Positions 47,301 through 58,969 of a stretch of DNA of 64,000 bases are shown here, piece after piece. The notes below the pieces were generated by a model. The model had not been told where the DNA came from and searched no databases. It was given only the letters and a program-made list of their open reading frames with translations. Position numbers and translations under genes: made by a program. Source of the DNA: Pachyseris speciosa (taxonomy: Eukaryota > Cnidaria > Anthozoa > Scleractinia > Pachyseridae); the NCBI GenBank assembly GCA_016490735.1, contig JAEMWC010000007.1, positions 315,001 to 379,000 of the forward strand, written 5' to 3'. How positions within the stretch are numbered: the first letter of the stretch is position 1; the number at the start of each line of letters is the position of its first letter.

Positions 47301-49520
47301 CAGTCACACAAATAAAAAAAACAAAACAAAACAAAACAAAATAAAGAACAAAAAACAAACAAACAACAACAACAACAAAACGAAAAACAAAAGCAAAAAC
47401 AAAAGATCCCGGAAAAAAATCCTTCCAAAACGAGGAAGTCGGTTCCAGGGTTTCCAGTTTGGTTAACTGTTGTTTTACAGGCGACCAATCAAAAGATTCT
47501 TTAGTTCCAGTATCCCAGAGTCTCTCCTGGCGTCCACTCGCTGGCCAAACAGCCAGAGGACTCTTGATACGAGATTGACTCGAGGACCGAGTCTGAAAAG
47601 GCGTTTTGTGTAATGCGTGACAGATACTACTTTCGCTTGTTAATTTCTAGACGGTTCAAGACGGCAGACCCATCTTTTTCTGTTTTTCCATTTCTTGCGT
47701 AAAACTACCTATGTGGACAGTTTTTCTCTTGTTTTGTTAGATAGTTAATCGTAATCAAACGATCCTGAGCGCTAAAGCTTGTGATAATCACTATGAGATT
47801 TCGCTTGCGTAATTGTTATAATTCCCAGCTATAAAAACGATTGAAGCAATGCTATGTGGGTGCGAGCTCCCGTTTCGGTAATGGTTTTGAGCGAATTTTT
47901 CTATCAAATAAAGATGTGGAAAATTAATTCGTTTTGGTGCTCTCTGCTTTCAGAAATCAACGGTAGCGCATTTTTCTGTCCCCTTCTCCACACCTTCTAG
48001 GGTAATTAGGGTTAAAGGAAAATTATTCACAGTAATCCATATTTTTTAAGAACGTTAACTTTGCAGAATGGCGAGATTCGATTAAAAAGTATTCATACCT
48101 TACACTTGAATGAAAATAATAACAGAGAGGTTAAAGCACGTTTAATCAGCCTTTCAACATCTCACAATTACTGTATAACTAAGTGACGCACGATTCGTTT
48201 ATCACACTGATACCGCATACATTATTGGTATTGATTGTAACATGAAGTTGGTGCTTTTTTTTTTCCCGCTAGTCACTCTATCAAGACAGACTAAAAAGGC
48301 CTTAAGCTAGCGGAAGGCGCTTTTCTCGAAATCCCCGACAGGAACCATGCCCGTTCTTAATCACTAGCTGCCAGTTATTGAAAAAAAAGTTGCCAGTGTG
48401 TTACAGCTTTTGAAAATAGACTTTTAAAATGCTTCCTTCTTAGATCATTGCTGTTAAAAACTGTTTAAGAACATTTTTTTGCGCAAAACAGTTTTCGGTT
48501 TCAGCATGTCAACGGGACTTTCAGCCCCCCCCCCCCCCCCCAAAAAAAAGTCTTTCTTCGTCATTAACAAGCAAAAAAGACAAAAGACACACCAAGTCAC
48601 TGCTGATGGCTCGGGTAGTAATACACTTTCTAGAATAGCCGTGAATTGGATATACAATATTGTTATTACATGACTGAAGCGAGAGCCCAGCATGAACAGA
48701 CCTAGGATTATCAATTTTGAACCCCAACCGGTCAAGTGAAAACCTGTTAGGGGGAAGGGAGTGGAACGCGATTCTATTCAGAAGATCTCAGCCACCTACT
48801 TAATCTCGAAAAAACAGGCCCGTAGACAAGTTTTTGCTTGGGGACTTGCGTTTGAGCGCCAAAGGCTCCAACTTTTTCAATTGACAAGCGCCGTAGGCAC
48901 GAGATTGTAGAGAGGGGGGGGGGGGGGGGTCCGGGGCCATGTTCCCCCAAGAAATTTTTAAAAAGTGTGGTTTTATCAAGACTTCGTTTTGCGCGTTAAC
49001 GCGAGTGAAAAGTTCCTTCTTTGAGCTATGCTGTCTCTATTGTAAGTGGGAAGTCGTCTTAGAGCACTTTCGCTTCTTTCACATTCGAAGCTGGTGACTC
49101 GGAATTGTGCAACAAATCTTCAAGAGGACGTAAAGATTTTGGTAAAAATTCCTCAAGGCTCCTGCAGTGGTATTGGGTCTTTCCTCTTTTGGCTTCGAGT
49201 TGTATCGGAAATAGTCTTCCAGCAATTTGATAGTATTGACATAGCAGGGGATCACCTCGCGGACTTAAAATGAAAACGGTACAATAAATTGGGTTTCATT
49301 TCAAACTACGCCAGTAAGAGAGTCAGGAGGCAAGTTTGGGTTTCATTTCAAACTACGCAATCAAAGAGTCAGAACGCAAGTACTACAGTTACTTTGCGTT
49401 TGCCGTTCTTTTTAATACTTTCTTTTTAATAGCCGGTATCTAGTAAACGGCCTTTCGCTTTAAAATCCCTAAAACTTCAAAGAAACACAGGAAAATTTCA
49501 TCCTGTCTTAATTCTAAGTT
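47300..49520. other. Repeat-rich non-coding stretch with homopolymers
   Basis: It contains a long A/CAAA-rich run (47312-47405), a C-run at 48527-48541 and a G-run at 48917-48932. The 48050-48200 part is similar to 53930-54040 and marks the start of a local duplication. There is no exon with a known domain. Confidence 0.4.
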
Positions 49521-50000
49521 AAGCATTGCGTCCCCTTGTTCACCTGAGGTTGGGCGCTGTAAATGTATGCAAGTCAGTCTAAGCATACGCTGCTACGATT
49601 AAACTTTGTGGAGATTTAGAGAATGCTATGCACAACTTGTCCACACTAACGAAAAAATCCATGTATCCACTAAGCCACATACGTTACGTGAACTGAATAT
49701 CTTTTGAACCGACAACGACCGGCCCTTGATCATGCTACTGCGTATTACTGAGTTTCAAGAAAACATACCTATAAAACACACCACCACCACCACCACAACA
49801 CCAACAAATACGATTTAAGAGAATTTTAATTCGTGCACGCGATTATCAGAAAGGGAAAAGGCTCACTTTTGTATGTGGAGCCTACAGCGTTCCATGGCTA
49901 ATATTTAGGCAGGCAACTCAAAACTGAATCTGGACAAGTCCATTACCGTTAGAATTGCTATCAGTTACGCCAGAGTAACCAGAGCCACTACAATAGCAAA
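49520..50000 (-). pseudogene. Partial duplicate of the glycine-rich gene 3' end
   Basis: The minus strand reads 'YSGVTDSNSNGNGLVQI', matching the last residues of the glycine-rich frame at 55866, and the following 3' flank matches for several hundred bases ('acgttacgtgaactgaatat' at both 49.68 and 55.24 kb). Only the last ~30 codons remain; an A-run at 50000 marks the break. Confidence 0.6.
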
Positions 50001-50174
50001 AAAAAAAAAATTGCCTGGTTAAAAAAACGCTTTAGTAAAGCAAGCAAAGCAGAATGCTCTGATAGTCCAATGGCCCTTATTACCAAATCTGTGCGATTGA
50101 AAACCCTATTAGAGAAGCAAAAAGGAAGGGAGCGAATTTAAAAAATAAAACAAAGAAAGCTGCAATAACAAGAT

Positions 50175-50441
50175 TTAGAAAACGCAAAATACAGACGAAT
50201 CCTGCAGAGGTTTGAAACTTGTACTTCCCTTTTCAGCTTTTCCGGCAACCACATTGCAAAGCAAGTTTCTGCGCTGAAACGTCTGGAAAAGCCTTTCGTA
50301 TCCCCAATGTTTCTTGTGGTAAAAAGCGAAAAGACGCTTCAACGCATCGATGGTGTCCTTCGGAAGGGACGGATCGATGTGGTTGAAGTCGAAGATGTTG
50401 ACAGGAGGAGGTCGCGGCTTTCTGGGTTTTGGCAACTGCAC
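50175..50441 (-). CDS. Small ORF downstream of the fibre-like ORF
   Basis: An open frame of about 88 residues begins about 22 bp after the fibre-like stop: 'KPRPPPVNIFDFNHIDPSLP', then 'DALKRLFAFYHKKHWGYERL'. The start (GTG or upstream ATG) is uncertain. I have the impression that similar 'LKRLFAFYHKKHW' ORFs neighbour fibre-like ORFs in other cnidarian genomes, but cannot check. Presumed mobile-element or virus-derived; function unknown. Confidence 0.4.
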   Translation of the reverse strand: MQLPKPRKPRPPPVNIFDFNHIDPSLPKDTIDALKRLFAFYHKKHWGYERLFQTFQRRNLLCNVVAGKAEKGSTSFKPLQDSSVFCVF

Positions 50442-50462
50442 TATGCTATAACACGGAAATTT

Positions 50463-51360
50463 TTACGTTTCGAAAGTTACTTTCAGCTTTACCCTGGTGT
50501 TTTGGTTCAAGTTCTGCAAATAAAACGCAATATGCCTGCAATCGTCCTCTATTATATAATTTACATTTATTGTCTGTCTGTGTATACTTCTAGCTGCAAA
50601 GCGGTAAAATTTATTTTTTGGGCTAGTAAAACTACCCACAGCACAACGTATTTCCAAATCGATGTAGTGTGGCGGCGCGCCGATGAAAGAAGTCAAGGTC
50701 ACATTTAATATCTTTGAAAATGCGGTATAAGGCTGCCAAAACCTTGAAAGAAGGATAAATTGCCACGGGCCAAGGCGGTTCGGTCCACCAGTTCCGGTTC
50801 CCGTTATGATGTTGCTCTCCAACACCATCGTTGTCCTTTCAGAAACGGTAAACGGCCGGAGAAATTTTATTTTACCTTGCTCATAAGCAATCAACGGCGA
50901 CGTTTGACCACTTATTATTTTTCTTCTACCCAAATCCAGGTCATTAACCGATCTCGGCTTCCCAGCAAGAAAATCAATGAACTCCTCAATTCCATGTCCA
51001 TTTAAATTTAAATTACCATGCAGCTTTAACTTCCCATTTGTGTCAACTTCACAACCACCCCCATTTCGTCCAACAATACTGTAGTTATTTGTGTTCAGAT
51101 CTGTGTGCAACACAAGATGGTTGTTGGGACTGCCAAACAATACCATATTTCCATTTTTCACACTGTTCCCATCCAAATCCAAACTCTCCCCAAGTTTTGG
51201 CCGATACATGGAAAACCCATTCAGGTCCAGTGCGGTATCCATTATCATTCCATTGACAACCCCGTGAAACAATCCAACCCACCAGAATTAACTGTTTTGT
51301 AATTCAAATCCAAGGCACCCTTAAGTTTCAGTTTTGACAGAAGACGAATATCGGTGGGTT
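50463..51360 (-). CDS. Fibre-like ORF of a virus- or Polinton-like element (frameshifted at its 5' end)
   Basis: An uninterrupted frame of about 269 residues (50463-51272) repeats short 'LDLNG'/'LNLNGHGI' blocks every 15-30 residues ('TALDLNGFSMYRP', 'ESLDLDGNSVKNG', 'LKLHGNLNLNGHGIEEF'), which are typical of trimeric beta-structured fibre/stalk proteins of phages and large DNA viruses. The C-terminal part (about 150 residues) is beta-rich and may be a knob. Upstream (51276-51358) the same repeat pattern continues in another frame ('KLKGALDLNYKTV'), so one frameshift breaks the N-terminus. Its identity as an old viral or Maverick-type capture is inference. Confidence 0.5.
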
Positions 51361-51769
51361 TTAAGCCTCGGCTACCACGTTCAAACATTGTTATAAAACA
51401 TTTGTTGAATGGACAATGTTAGAACGTGTAGCATGCATGTTTGATGACGTTCGTTCAACATTTTTTGTTGGAAGAATGTTTTGATTTCGATCAAACATTT
51501 TCTCCAACATACAACAATTGTTAAAGCGTGTAACCGCCCTTTCAACAATGTTGTATTGCAAACAGATGCAAACACCAATCAGAGTTAAGGGCCCAGTATC
51601 CAATCCGAGAGCCTAATGGCAGAGGTGGAAATTGTTGAAGTCAGACCCCCGAAGCGACGTGTTTTCAACAATGTTATATGCGTATCCAACATTGTTAGAA
51701 GCGTTCTTACAACAATGTTGAGACGTGTTCTTCTAACAATGTTACAACGTGTAGCCGGGGCTTTAGAAT
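51361..51769. mobile_element. Foldback/TIR element with CAACATTGTT words
   Basis: The ends 'taagcctcggctaccacgtt' and reversed 'taaagccccggctacacgtt' are inverted. The interior is largely short repeats of 'aacaatgttg' and 'cgtgtag'. It separates the fibre-like ORF from the LINE. Confidence 0.55.
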
Positions 51770-52092
51770 GATAGGAGGATAATCTCTTCTACCAAGAAAT
51801 GAGCGAAAAGTGGCCGACCTCACGGCGGGTTTGGCACTCGCTAGGTTGGGACCAATATTGGTAAAATAATTACAGAATCGGTCAGCGATGTCCATGGGAT
51901 CCGTGATTGTTTGACCGTTGGATTTAATTAAATGACGAGGGTGGAGATGGATTTTTCTTACTTTTGTTAATAACTTCGTTTAGTAGTTTCCAAGTTGTCC
52001 TAATATCATTTTTGGCATCTTCTAGTTTGGAGACGTAATATGTACGCTTAGCAATACGTATTAAGTGGTTCGATTTGTTTTTGTAGGTTTTA

Positions 52093-52276
52093 TAGACCCT
52101 TTTCATAATGGCGCCCGACAAATTATTCTTTTATCCTTATGATAATGAGCCCTACTAGCCTCGTCAGCATGTGCAAAATTCAATAGAATTTTTACATTAA
52201 AGTGAGGTTAGTAGGGCTAATTAACACATATACAATAGAATAATTAAAATCGTCCGCCATTATGAAAAAGGTCTAT
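52093..52276. mobile_element. MITE, family M4 (copy 3), inside a LINE
   Basis: The inverted termini TAGACCCTTTTCATAATGGC and GGTCTA are flanked by TATA on both sides. Removal brings the LINE frame back together ('...KYKTYKNKSNH'). The internal palindrome 'ccctactagcctcg' / 'gaggttagtaggg' matches the other two copies. Confidence 0.75.
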
Positions 52277-52804
52277 ACTTAAGCTCACAGGAAGTGGTAG
52301 GTGATCGAACGAATTGTTTGTACAGTCTGTTCTTCTTGTTAATGACTTTAAGAGACCATGGCTCAGCCATGGAGAGTAGAACTTGTTCATTTGCTTGCCT
52401 TTGATAACTTTCAAAGGAAAATAGACTTCATAAATTCTGGAATATTCACTTTTAAAGTCATTATAATCTTCATTGGGGTCGTCCTCTTTGATAAATAAAA
52501 ACCAATTGGAATTGAAAGGGTGTCGTTGAATTTTTCTAAGCTATTAGCATTGATTACACGAGTAAGAATTTTCTTATCTCTTTTACGTGTCAGAGTTTCG
52601 TTACCAAAATTGGTAAAAACTGGAAAGTGATCAGATAAATCATTTAGAACGATGCCACTGAGAACATTTTCCGAGGGATTGTTAATGAATATGTTATCCA
52701 TTAGTGTTGCGGAACAAGAAGTGAGGCGAATTGGTTTTGAGATAAGAGGAAAAAATGCATGCGAAAATAAGGAAAAGGAGAAGGAAAATAAAGGAAAATA
52801 AAGT

Positions 52805-52840
52805 TATGTATGTATGTATGTATGTATGTATGTATGTATG

Positions 52841-52870
<30 letters not shown>
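52805..52870. repeat. (TATG)n microsatellite
   Basis: About 16 tandem TATG units. It interrupts the LINE at 51770-53225. Confidence 0.9.
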
Positions 52871-52874
<4 letters not shown>

Positions 52875-53278
52875 AGTTGTCAATAAATTCCTGTGTTGGT
52901 ACGTGATGGTTATATTGAACAAAGTCTGAATTAAAATCTCCCATCCCACAACAGTGTTTATTGTCTTTAGCGATAATTGAGAGAATGTCATTGAATTTCT
53001 CTAGAAACAGGGAAGTGTTTTGATTTGGCGGTCTGTACACACAACCGACGATAATGTGTCTCCCTTGGGGAACAGTGATTTCGACAAAGATTGACTAAAT
53101 TACCTCTGGGTCAGAAAATTTGCATTCTTTAAGAATTTTGTACTCAATATCGTTTTCTAAATAAATGCCAACTCCGCTTCCTATTTTTGATTTGCGAAAT
53201 CGGTTAAAGGAAAACCATTTGTAGTAATTATAGAGCAGATCAGTAAAATCTATAGTATTGACCTAACTAATATATATT

Positions 53279-53309
53279 AACTGTTCAATTAATGATTAAT
53301 TGAACAGTT
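53279..53309. repeat. Near-perfect 31 bp palindrome
   Basis: AACTGTTCAATTAAT is followed at once by its inverse (ATTAATTGAACAGTT). It may be the end of a DNA element that carries the DUF3504 fragment to its right. Confidence 0.7.
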
Positions 53310-53469
53310 TTTTCAAGACTTTCATGTGACATTACATGAACTGTCCAATTTTGAAATAATAGGACAATTTTTTCTCAGCCAATCAAATTCAAGCAAACAC
53401 GCCGGAATTTTCCAATCAGCGCATAGTACACGTTAGCTTTTATATATTGTGCGCGCACATAGGTGAGTT

Positions 53470-53790
53470 TTGGGAGAAAATGGCGGATTTGTTGGATGAA
53501 GTTTCCACTCTGGATTTGCAAAATTTCTCTCTTTTGATTGATTTTCAAAGCGAAATGAATACGTCGGGGTTTCTAGTTATAGAAGAAGAAGAACTGCTGC
53601 GACAGAGAAAAGAAGATGTTAACAAGAACACCTCTAAGATCACGTAAACGTGGCTCAATGTTTTCAACAAGTGGAGACAACTACGCCACGAATCGAGGGC
53701 CTGGCAGTTACACAATGTGCCATAGAAAAACTGCGGGAATAATTACAGTATACTGAGAGATCGCGAATTTGCAACTTCCTGACAACATAC
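53470..53790 (+). pseudogene. DUF3504-type element, N-terminal fragment
   Basis: Open to a stop at 53647: 'MADLLDEVSTLDLQNF', 'EEEELLRQRKEDVNKNTSK', then past the stop 'TWLNVFNKWRQLRHE'. This is the same N-terminal layout as the relic at 41165 (acidic start, charged helix, 'NT.KW/TWLNVF..W'). Truncated and broken. Confidence 0.55.
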
Positions 53791-53799
53791 CTTGCCTTG

Positions 53800-55297
53800 A
53801 ACCTTGCCTGGGCCCACCAGATGTATAATTAAGAAGGAAAAGAACTAGATGCTGTCCAAATTGAAAACGATTAAATGAAAAAATTCCAAAGACAGCAAAA
53901 CTGGACGAGGCGGCAATTTTTTTCTTAACGTTAAATTTCCAGAAGGTATATATAGCTTACACCTAAAAAAAAACAAGGTGATTAAAATGCATTTAATCAG
54001 CTTTTCAAGCTCAAAATTAGCTGCTCTGTAAATGGATATTACCATTACAAATTTATTTTTACACGGCTCTCTGTCTTTACACCATAGTAGAAGTAGAAGA
54101 GCTAAACTAAAGGGCTCCTACGTCCAGAAAGTATAGTCTGTTTACTGAACGCTTGTGGCTTTTTAGGCCCGTGCTGCACGCATCTTGACGCAGTTGGGGA
54201 TCTTAGTTAATGATAACAAGCTACTGCTACTGAGGTTGAAACACAGAAAGCTAGAAGTACAGTTCCCATACATATTATCAAATATATCCCATATACATAT
54301 TACCACTCCTCTACTAATTGGTTGTGAGAATAGCTAAGGTATTGGCCATAATGTAGAGTTTGTGCTAATTTGTTCCTGCAATTTAGTCTGTCTAGGCTGT
54401 CAAGCAAGGCTAAGTTATTTCTATAAAAAAAATAGGTATTATTGTCAAATCTGATTCGAATTATTTACTGCCAGTTTTTCAAATCAAAGTTGTTGGTGTA
54501 TTTACTTCCAAGTTGAAAAAGAAAACATTGCTTTGTCAAACTTGTCAAAGGAGGTCCATTTTGCGTGAAAATAGTTCACGGGCTCTTTATTTTAAAGGGA
54601 CATTCGAAAAACGTTCCCTGTCTTAGACTAATGTAATTTTTCATTTAAGTGGTGTGATTATTTTTCCTAGCCAATGAAAACCTGCAGTGACCACTAGACC
54701 ATTTCAAGCTTCAAGCTTCAACGCTTCAGTTTAACCTAGTATTAACAGACACAGGATTTATAAAGATTGAACGAAACCTGTAAGCAAGGGAACGCAACGC
54801 GATTCCGTTAGCAGTGTATCTGTTTAGAAGGTGCCAATCGCATAATCATGTGTTCGGGATTTAAACGTGACAAATGAACTTGAATTTCCGTTAATAAAAT
54901 TTCATCTTATATATCTTCCAAGGGTTGTATACAAAAGCGTCTTTTCTTAGAAAGGAAGGCAACCAAGAATCTCAACAAAAACATGCCATTTCAATGAAAA
55001 AAATAAAAATAAAAACAGAGGAAAAAATTATTTAAAGAAAAAACAGAAAAAGTCACCCAGTTTTATAGCCAAAGCTAAACATTGCGCCCCCTTGTTCACT
55101 TGTTACCGGACGCTGTTAATGTTGCAAGGTAAGGCACACTTTGCTACGATTTAACTTTGCGAATGTAAAACATTTATATAATGCTTTACCTAATTATTTC
55201 GCGCGAACAAAATTCCACTGTGTCTACTACACTACTTACGTTACGTGAACTGAATATCTTTTGATCTGACGATAAGTGCCCTTGATACTATACTTAT
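53800..55297. other. Duplicated flank of the glycine-rich locus; no gene seen
   Basis: Stretches at 53930-54040 and 55070-55290 are similar to 48050-48200 and 49520-49720, in the same order, so this is the second copy of a local duplication. No recognisable exon. Confidence 0.5.
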
Positions 55298-55690
55298 GGG
55301 CCATGTTCTAAGCGAGTAAGAGCCTGGGAACGAGGTTTTAAAATTTATCGATTGAAAAAACTTGTTCGCACTGCATGAAAGAGCATCTCAAAAATAGTCA
55401 CCTAACTAAATTTGACGCTGTTCAGTTGAATTGAAGCTGAAAAAATGGGTGTATAGACTTTGTATGGTTTGCAGGGACAAACTACCCAAAACAGAGACAT
55501 TTGTATGAGATCCTTTTAAGTTTTCAATGCATGTTATGTGGCGGCTTTTCAACCAAACATACTCAATCTTGCTGAAACTGCTTATTTTCAAATACCCTTT
55601 CATGTGAGAATCGATTTAGTTCAATTTACTTGATTTTCAATGAAGTTTGGATTCGTTCCCAGACCCTTACTCGTTTAGAACATGGCCCAT
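55298..55690. mobile_element. MITE with TTA duplication (Harbinger-like)
   Basis: The left end TGGGCCATGTTCTAAGCGAG and the reversed right end TGGGCCATGTTCTAAACGAG match, followed by 'taag.g.ctggg'. TTA flanks both sides. It sits inside the duplicated flank and is absent from the copy at 49.7 kb. Confidence 0.7.
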
Positions 55691-55865
55691 TACACCAAAC
55701 CCATCTTTGAGTTTCAAGAAAAAGACACACCTATAGCAAAACGGCTTATAACAAGAAATCAATTTTTCACCCCTTAGAAATTTTAAACTGGTGCACACGA
55801 TTATTGGCAAAGAAAAAAAATACTGGTTCTCGTGTCTGGAGCCTAGAGTGTTCTATTACTGTTAT

Positions 55866-56734
55866 TTAGGCAGACAACTCAAAAATTTGGACAAGCCCAT
55901 TATTGTTAGAGTTTCCACCAGTCACGCCAGGGCAACTTGTGCCACTACAATATGAGCCCTCTCCCCCTCCGGCTAGGTGCCAATGGGTATCGCTACCACC
56001 CTCAGAGTACCCCCCTCCACCACCTGATGCATCATTGTCCTCTGACCCCCCTCCCCCGCCGCCAAATTCCCCAACCGCTCCATGGGGTGGCCCTCCATTA
56101 TATCCACTATTCATTGCTCCATCCGCCCCTCTGACCATGTTGGGATCCGAGTCTGGAACACCCGTGACCTAACCAACCCGCACCTACTCCCCCATGGTAA
56201 GTAGCACCAGCACTGTTGCACTGTCCAAGCTGTCCCCCATTTCCTCCCTGCCGACCGAACTTGATCTGAATTATACCCCGTACTACTATTGCCATTAGCA
56301 CCGGACTGGCCATCCACGCCGTTATATCCACTAGAGGCACCTCCTCCCCCTCCAGCAGCTAACAAAAGCACATTACTTGTTGTGTACACGAAACTGCCTC
56401 CCCTCCCCTTGTACCAGTATTATCCTCTACTGACAGTCTTAGTTCAGCTGCAGTTCTGGTAGTGGATTGTCCTCCTTTCACTCGACTGAATCACCTCCTC
56501 TCTGTCCCACCTCAATATTCAGTACTGTTCCTGTATTCAGTGTGAACGTCCCCTCCGTGAACGCACCTCTGCCACCGTAGTAGGTCCCGGGTTTGAATCC
56601 ATAGTTGTACGTGTGCGTTCCTCCTCGGGTGCCAAAAGCTTTTATCACATAGCGAGCGGTTTTCGGAACTGTAAACGTCTGTATAACTCCTGATCGTCCC
56701 GAGCGGCCATCCGTTGTAAATGTTCTGACAGGAG
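55866..56734 (-). pseudogene. Glycine-rich (ALK/LTK-type) domain gene, frameshifted
   Basis: After a TTTCAG acceptor at 56734 (minus strand), frames in sequence encode a beta-strand part ('VPKTARYVIKAFGTRGG', 'YYGGRGAFTEGTFTLNTGTV', 'LNIEVGQRGGD') and then glycine blocks ('LLLAAGGGGGASSGYNG', 'GEFGGGGGGSEDNDASGGGG'), ending 'GLVQIFELSA'. This is the PF12810-like glycine-rich module of ALK/LTK and many cnidarian secreted proteins. At least three frameshifts (near 56490, 56390 and 56220-56270) break it, so it is a pseudogene unless the assembly has indel errors. Confidence 0.7.
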
Positions 56735-56799
56735 CTGAAAGAGTGGATCGTATAACTGTTTAACTCCGGTTCAGCGCAGTTGAATGGACGAAGAAACAA

Positions 56800-57997
56800 A
56801 CAAACAATCGAATGATCAAATGAACGAACAAAAGTATATGTTGTTTCTGCTGCCGCGCTTCTTTACTTTTTTACCCATTTCAGTGTAACCCTATCTGTGC
56901 ATGTATCGCACATGTATATAACTGTATTTCCCAGTAATCATACTTTAACAATTATTTGAACTCGTAAATAGTGTACCAAAGGCTAAATTTGTGATGTTCA
57001 GTAGGTTTTGTTTTAAGTACTTTGATGAGAATAAGTAAAACGAAGAGATGATACATTTGATGATAACAGCATACATCTTAGAAGAGATTAGGGTACTGAT
57101 TATGTCGCTAGTGACTCAGCAAAGAGTCAAACTCATTTAATATCTTATCAAGAGGGTCTGGATGGGGTTACTGACAACTGACAAACGGCTCAAAATTTTA
57201 CTGGCGACTGATTAGTGTAATATCTTACTGACAACTGATAATTTGGACACTGGTTAGCTGACACGTATCAACACGCTTGGATGGCCTAAACATTCTTTTC
57301 ACTAATTATAGACGGTCATTTTGGTTCTTACACCTTTTGCTAGTCATTACCAGAAAATATACTGTAACGTAGGTGTCAGGTTCATTAACGTCAAAATACA
57401 TTCGTGTTCATTTCAATGAATCGTCTTTCATTTTCGTTGTTTCCATAGGCAACCATTTACACTATAGTACGTTCTATAGTGCTAATAATAAGAGGAAAAA
57501 TAATAAGAGGAAAAAATATGCAAAAGGGGTTTTCGCACAAAATCGGGGTCGAATATAACTTGAAAATTGAATCTTTCCATTCAGATAAGAAGGTTTTAAT
57601 AGTACAGTGGCGGTATGAAGTTCTTCATACTGTTGAGAGCACGCCAGCGAAACTTCGGCACTATAACCGCCCAAAAATGCTCTCAGTGGTATTGTTTTAT
57701 GTAAACCGGCATATTTGCTACTATGTTAAATGGCGAAGTAATCGAGGGATAATGACAATTTTTTTATGAACTTTGATAGTGCAAACATTTTGTTTAATGG
57801 CATGAAAGACATTTACTAAGATGGTGTGTTTGTAGCCGATCAGACATTAAACGCTTTGCGTTATTGACATTTTATTCTAAGGAAAGGCGTTGCTGTTTGT
57901 ATATTAGTGCTACAGAATGCCCCATAGTGTAAATGTTTTTCTATAGGTGTTAATGTATGTTTATGAATATGCAAATCATGATGCTTAATGTAATGTT
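56800..57997. other. Non-coding stretch
   Basis: No exon with a known domain. Short repeats such as 'gacaactgacaa' lie near 57170-57240, and 'aataagaggaaaa' is duplicated at 57485-57512. Open frames at 57373-57769 are unsupported. Confidence 0.4.
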
Positions 57998-58764
57998 TAA
58001 TATATAGATTTAGCCAAGCCTAAAAGCGGAGCTCCACGATTATAATTTTTTTTTTGGTACTGGTATTGAACAACTTCGCATGGCTTTCCTTGCGCCAATA
58101 TTTTAAGTTTAGACCAGTCCATAGGAATTGACCGCGGTGCAAAAACCTCAAAACGTTAAAACATTACAAGAAAACAATATACGACGCGTATGTTTGTGCG
58201 AAAACAAACTTAAACAAACTAAAAACGACCAAAAATTTCACCCAACATCGTGTTAGACGAGCATGTTTGACCGTTTACTATAGCCACATCTCTCAACATT
58301 GCATTTAAATGGATTTCCATGTTTGATCTAGATCAAATATTTTCATCCAACATCTCACGTTACGAACAAATGTTTGATTATTTAGCAACCTCAACCAAAA
58401 AACCTGCAACCAAATGAACCAGATAACGTCGAAATTTCAGCGATAATGCGCAAAAATTCGTTCTAAGGACTCACTCTGTCTAGTGTTTGGTCAGGCATTG
58501 TTTGTGCGTTTAGCCACCCAACGTTATGTTTGACAAAAACGATGTTGGATGAAAATGTTCGATCGTAAAGCCGGGGCTTTAATCCTTTTTTACAAGGACT
58601 CATTGCGATTACGTGTGAAAAAGATAAGGGCAAAAGTTTCTTAACGCTGTTGAGGCACAGACGTCGAAAAACAGTCACCCAAGCGGAGTAAAAAGTCTCA
58701 AAACACTCGTTCGCGATCGCTTTCAAGCAAAACAGCAAAACAAACAAACAATTCAACTACTTCT
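57998..58764 (+). mobile_element. Element X copy C
   Basis: It starts at the same terminus as copy A ('ccaagcctaaaagcggagct') and runs through the 'gtttgatctagatcaaat' part to 'caactacttct' without the LINE, giving the empty-site reference for 36148. It is cut on the right by the foldback element at 58766. Confidence 0.65.
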
Positions 58765-58765
58765 A

Positions 58766-58968
58766 TAAATATCACTCCACATACGTGTGCTTCGGCGATC
58801 GAAAGACTCGTGAAGAACAAAAAATTTGGCTTAAAGTTTGCTTCTTCGGCTTTCGACCAAGAGACCTGTTGACCAAGGGTCGCGTTAAAGAAGCGAACTT
58901 TAAGCCACATTTTTTGTTCTTCAGGAGTCTTTCGACCACCGAAGCACACGTATGTGGAGTGAAATTTA
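58766..58968. mobile_element. Foldback element with arms of about 85 bp
   Basis: The left arm 'cactccacatacgtgtgctt' continues through 'gaaagactc.tgaagaacaa' and 'tggcttaaagtt.gcttctt'. The right arm is its inverse over about 85 bp with few mismatches. There is only a ~30 bp loop and no coding content. Confidence 0.75.
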
Positions 58969-58969
58969 T

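Larger units (their letters stand above)
51770..53225 (-). mobile_element. LINE 5' half with APE endonuclease, decayed
   Basis: In minus-strand order the pieces are 'SGVGIYLENDIEYK', 'GCVYRPPNQN' and 'CGMGDFNSDF' (YRPPN and G-D-F-N endonuclease motifs), 'LNDLSDHFPVF' (the SDH motif), then 'KNDIRTTWKLLNEVI' and 'CNYFTNIG' leading toward the RT. A stop between the first two pieces, a TATG microsatellite and a MITE (52093) break it. The RT is missing. Confidence 0.75.
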
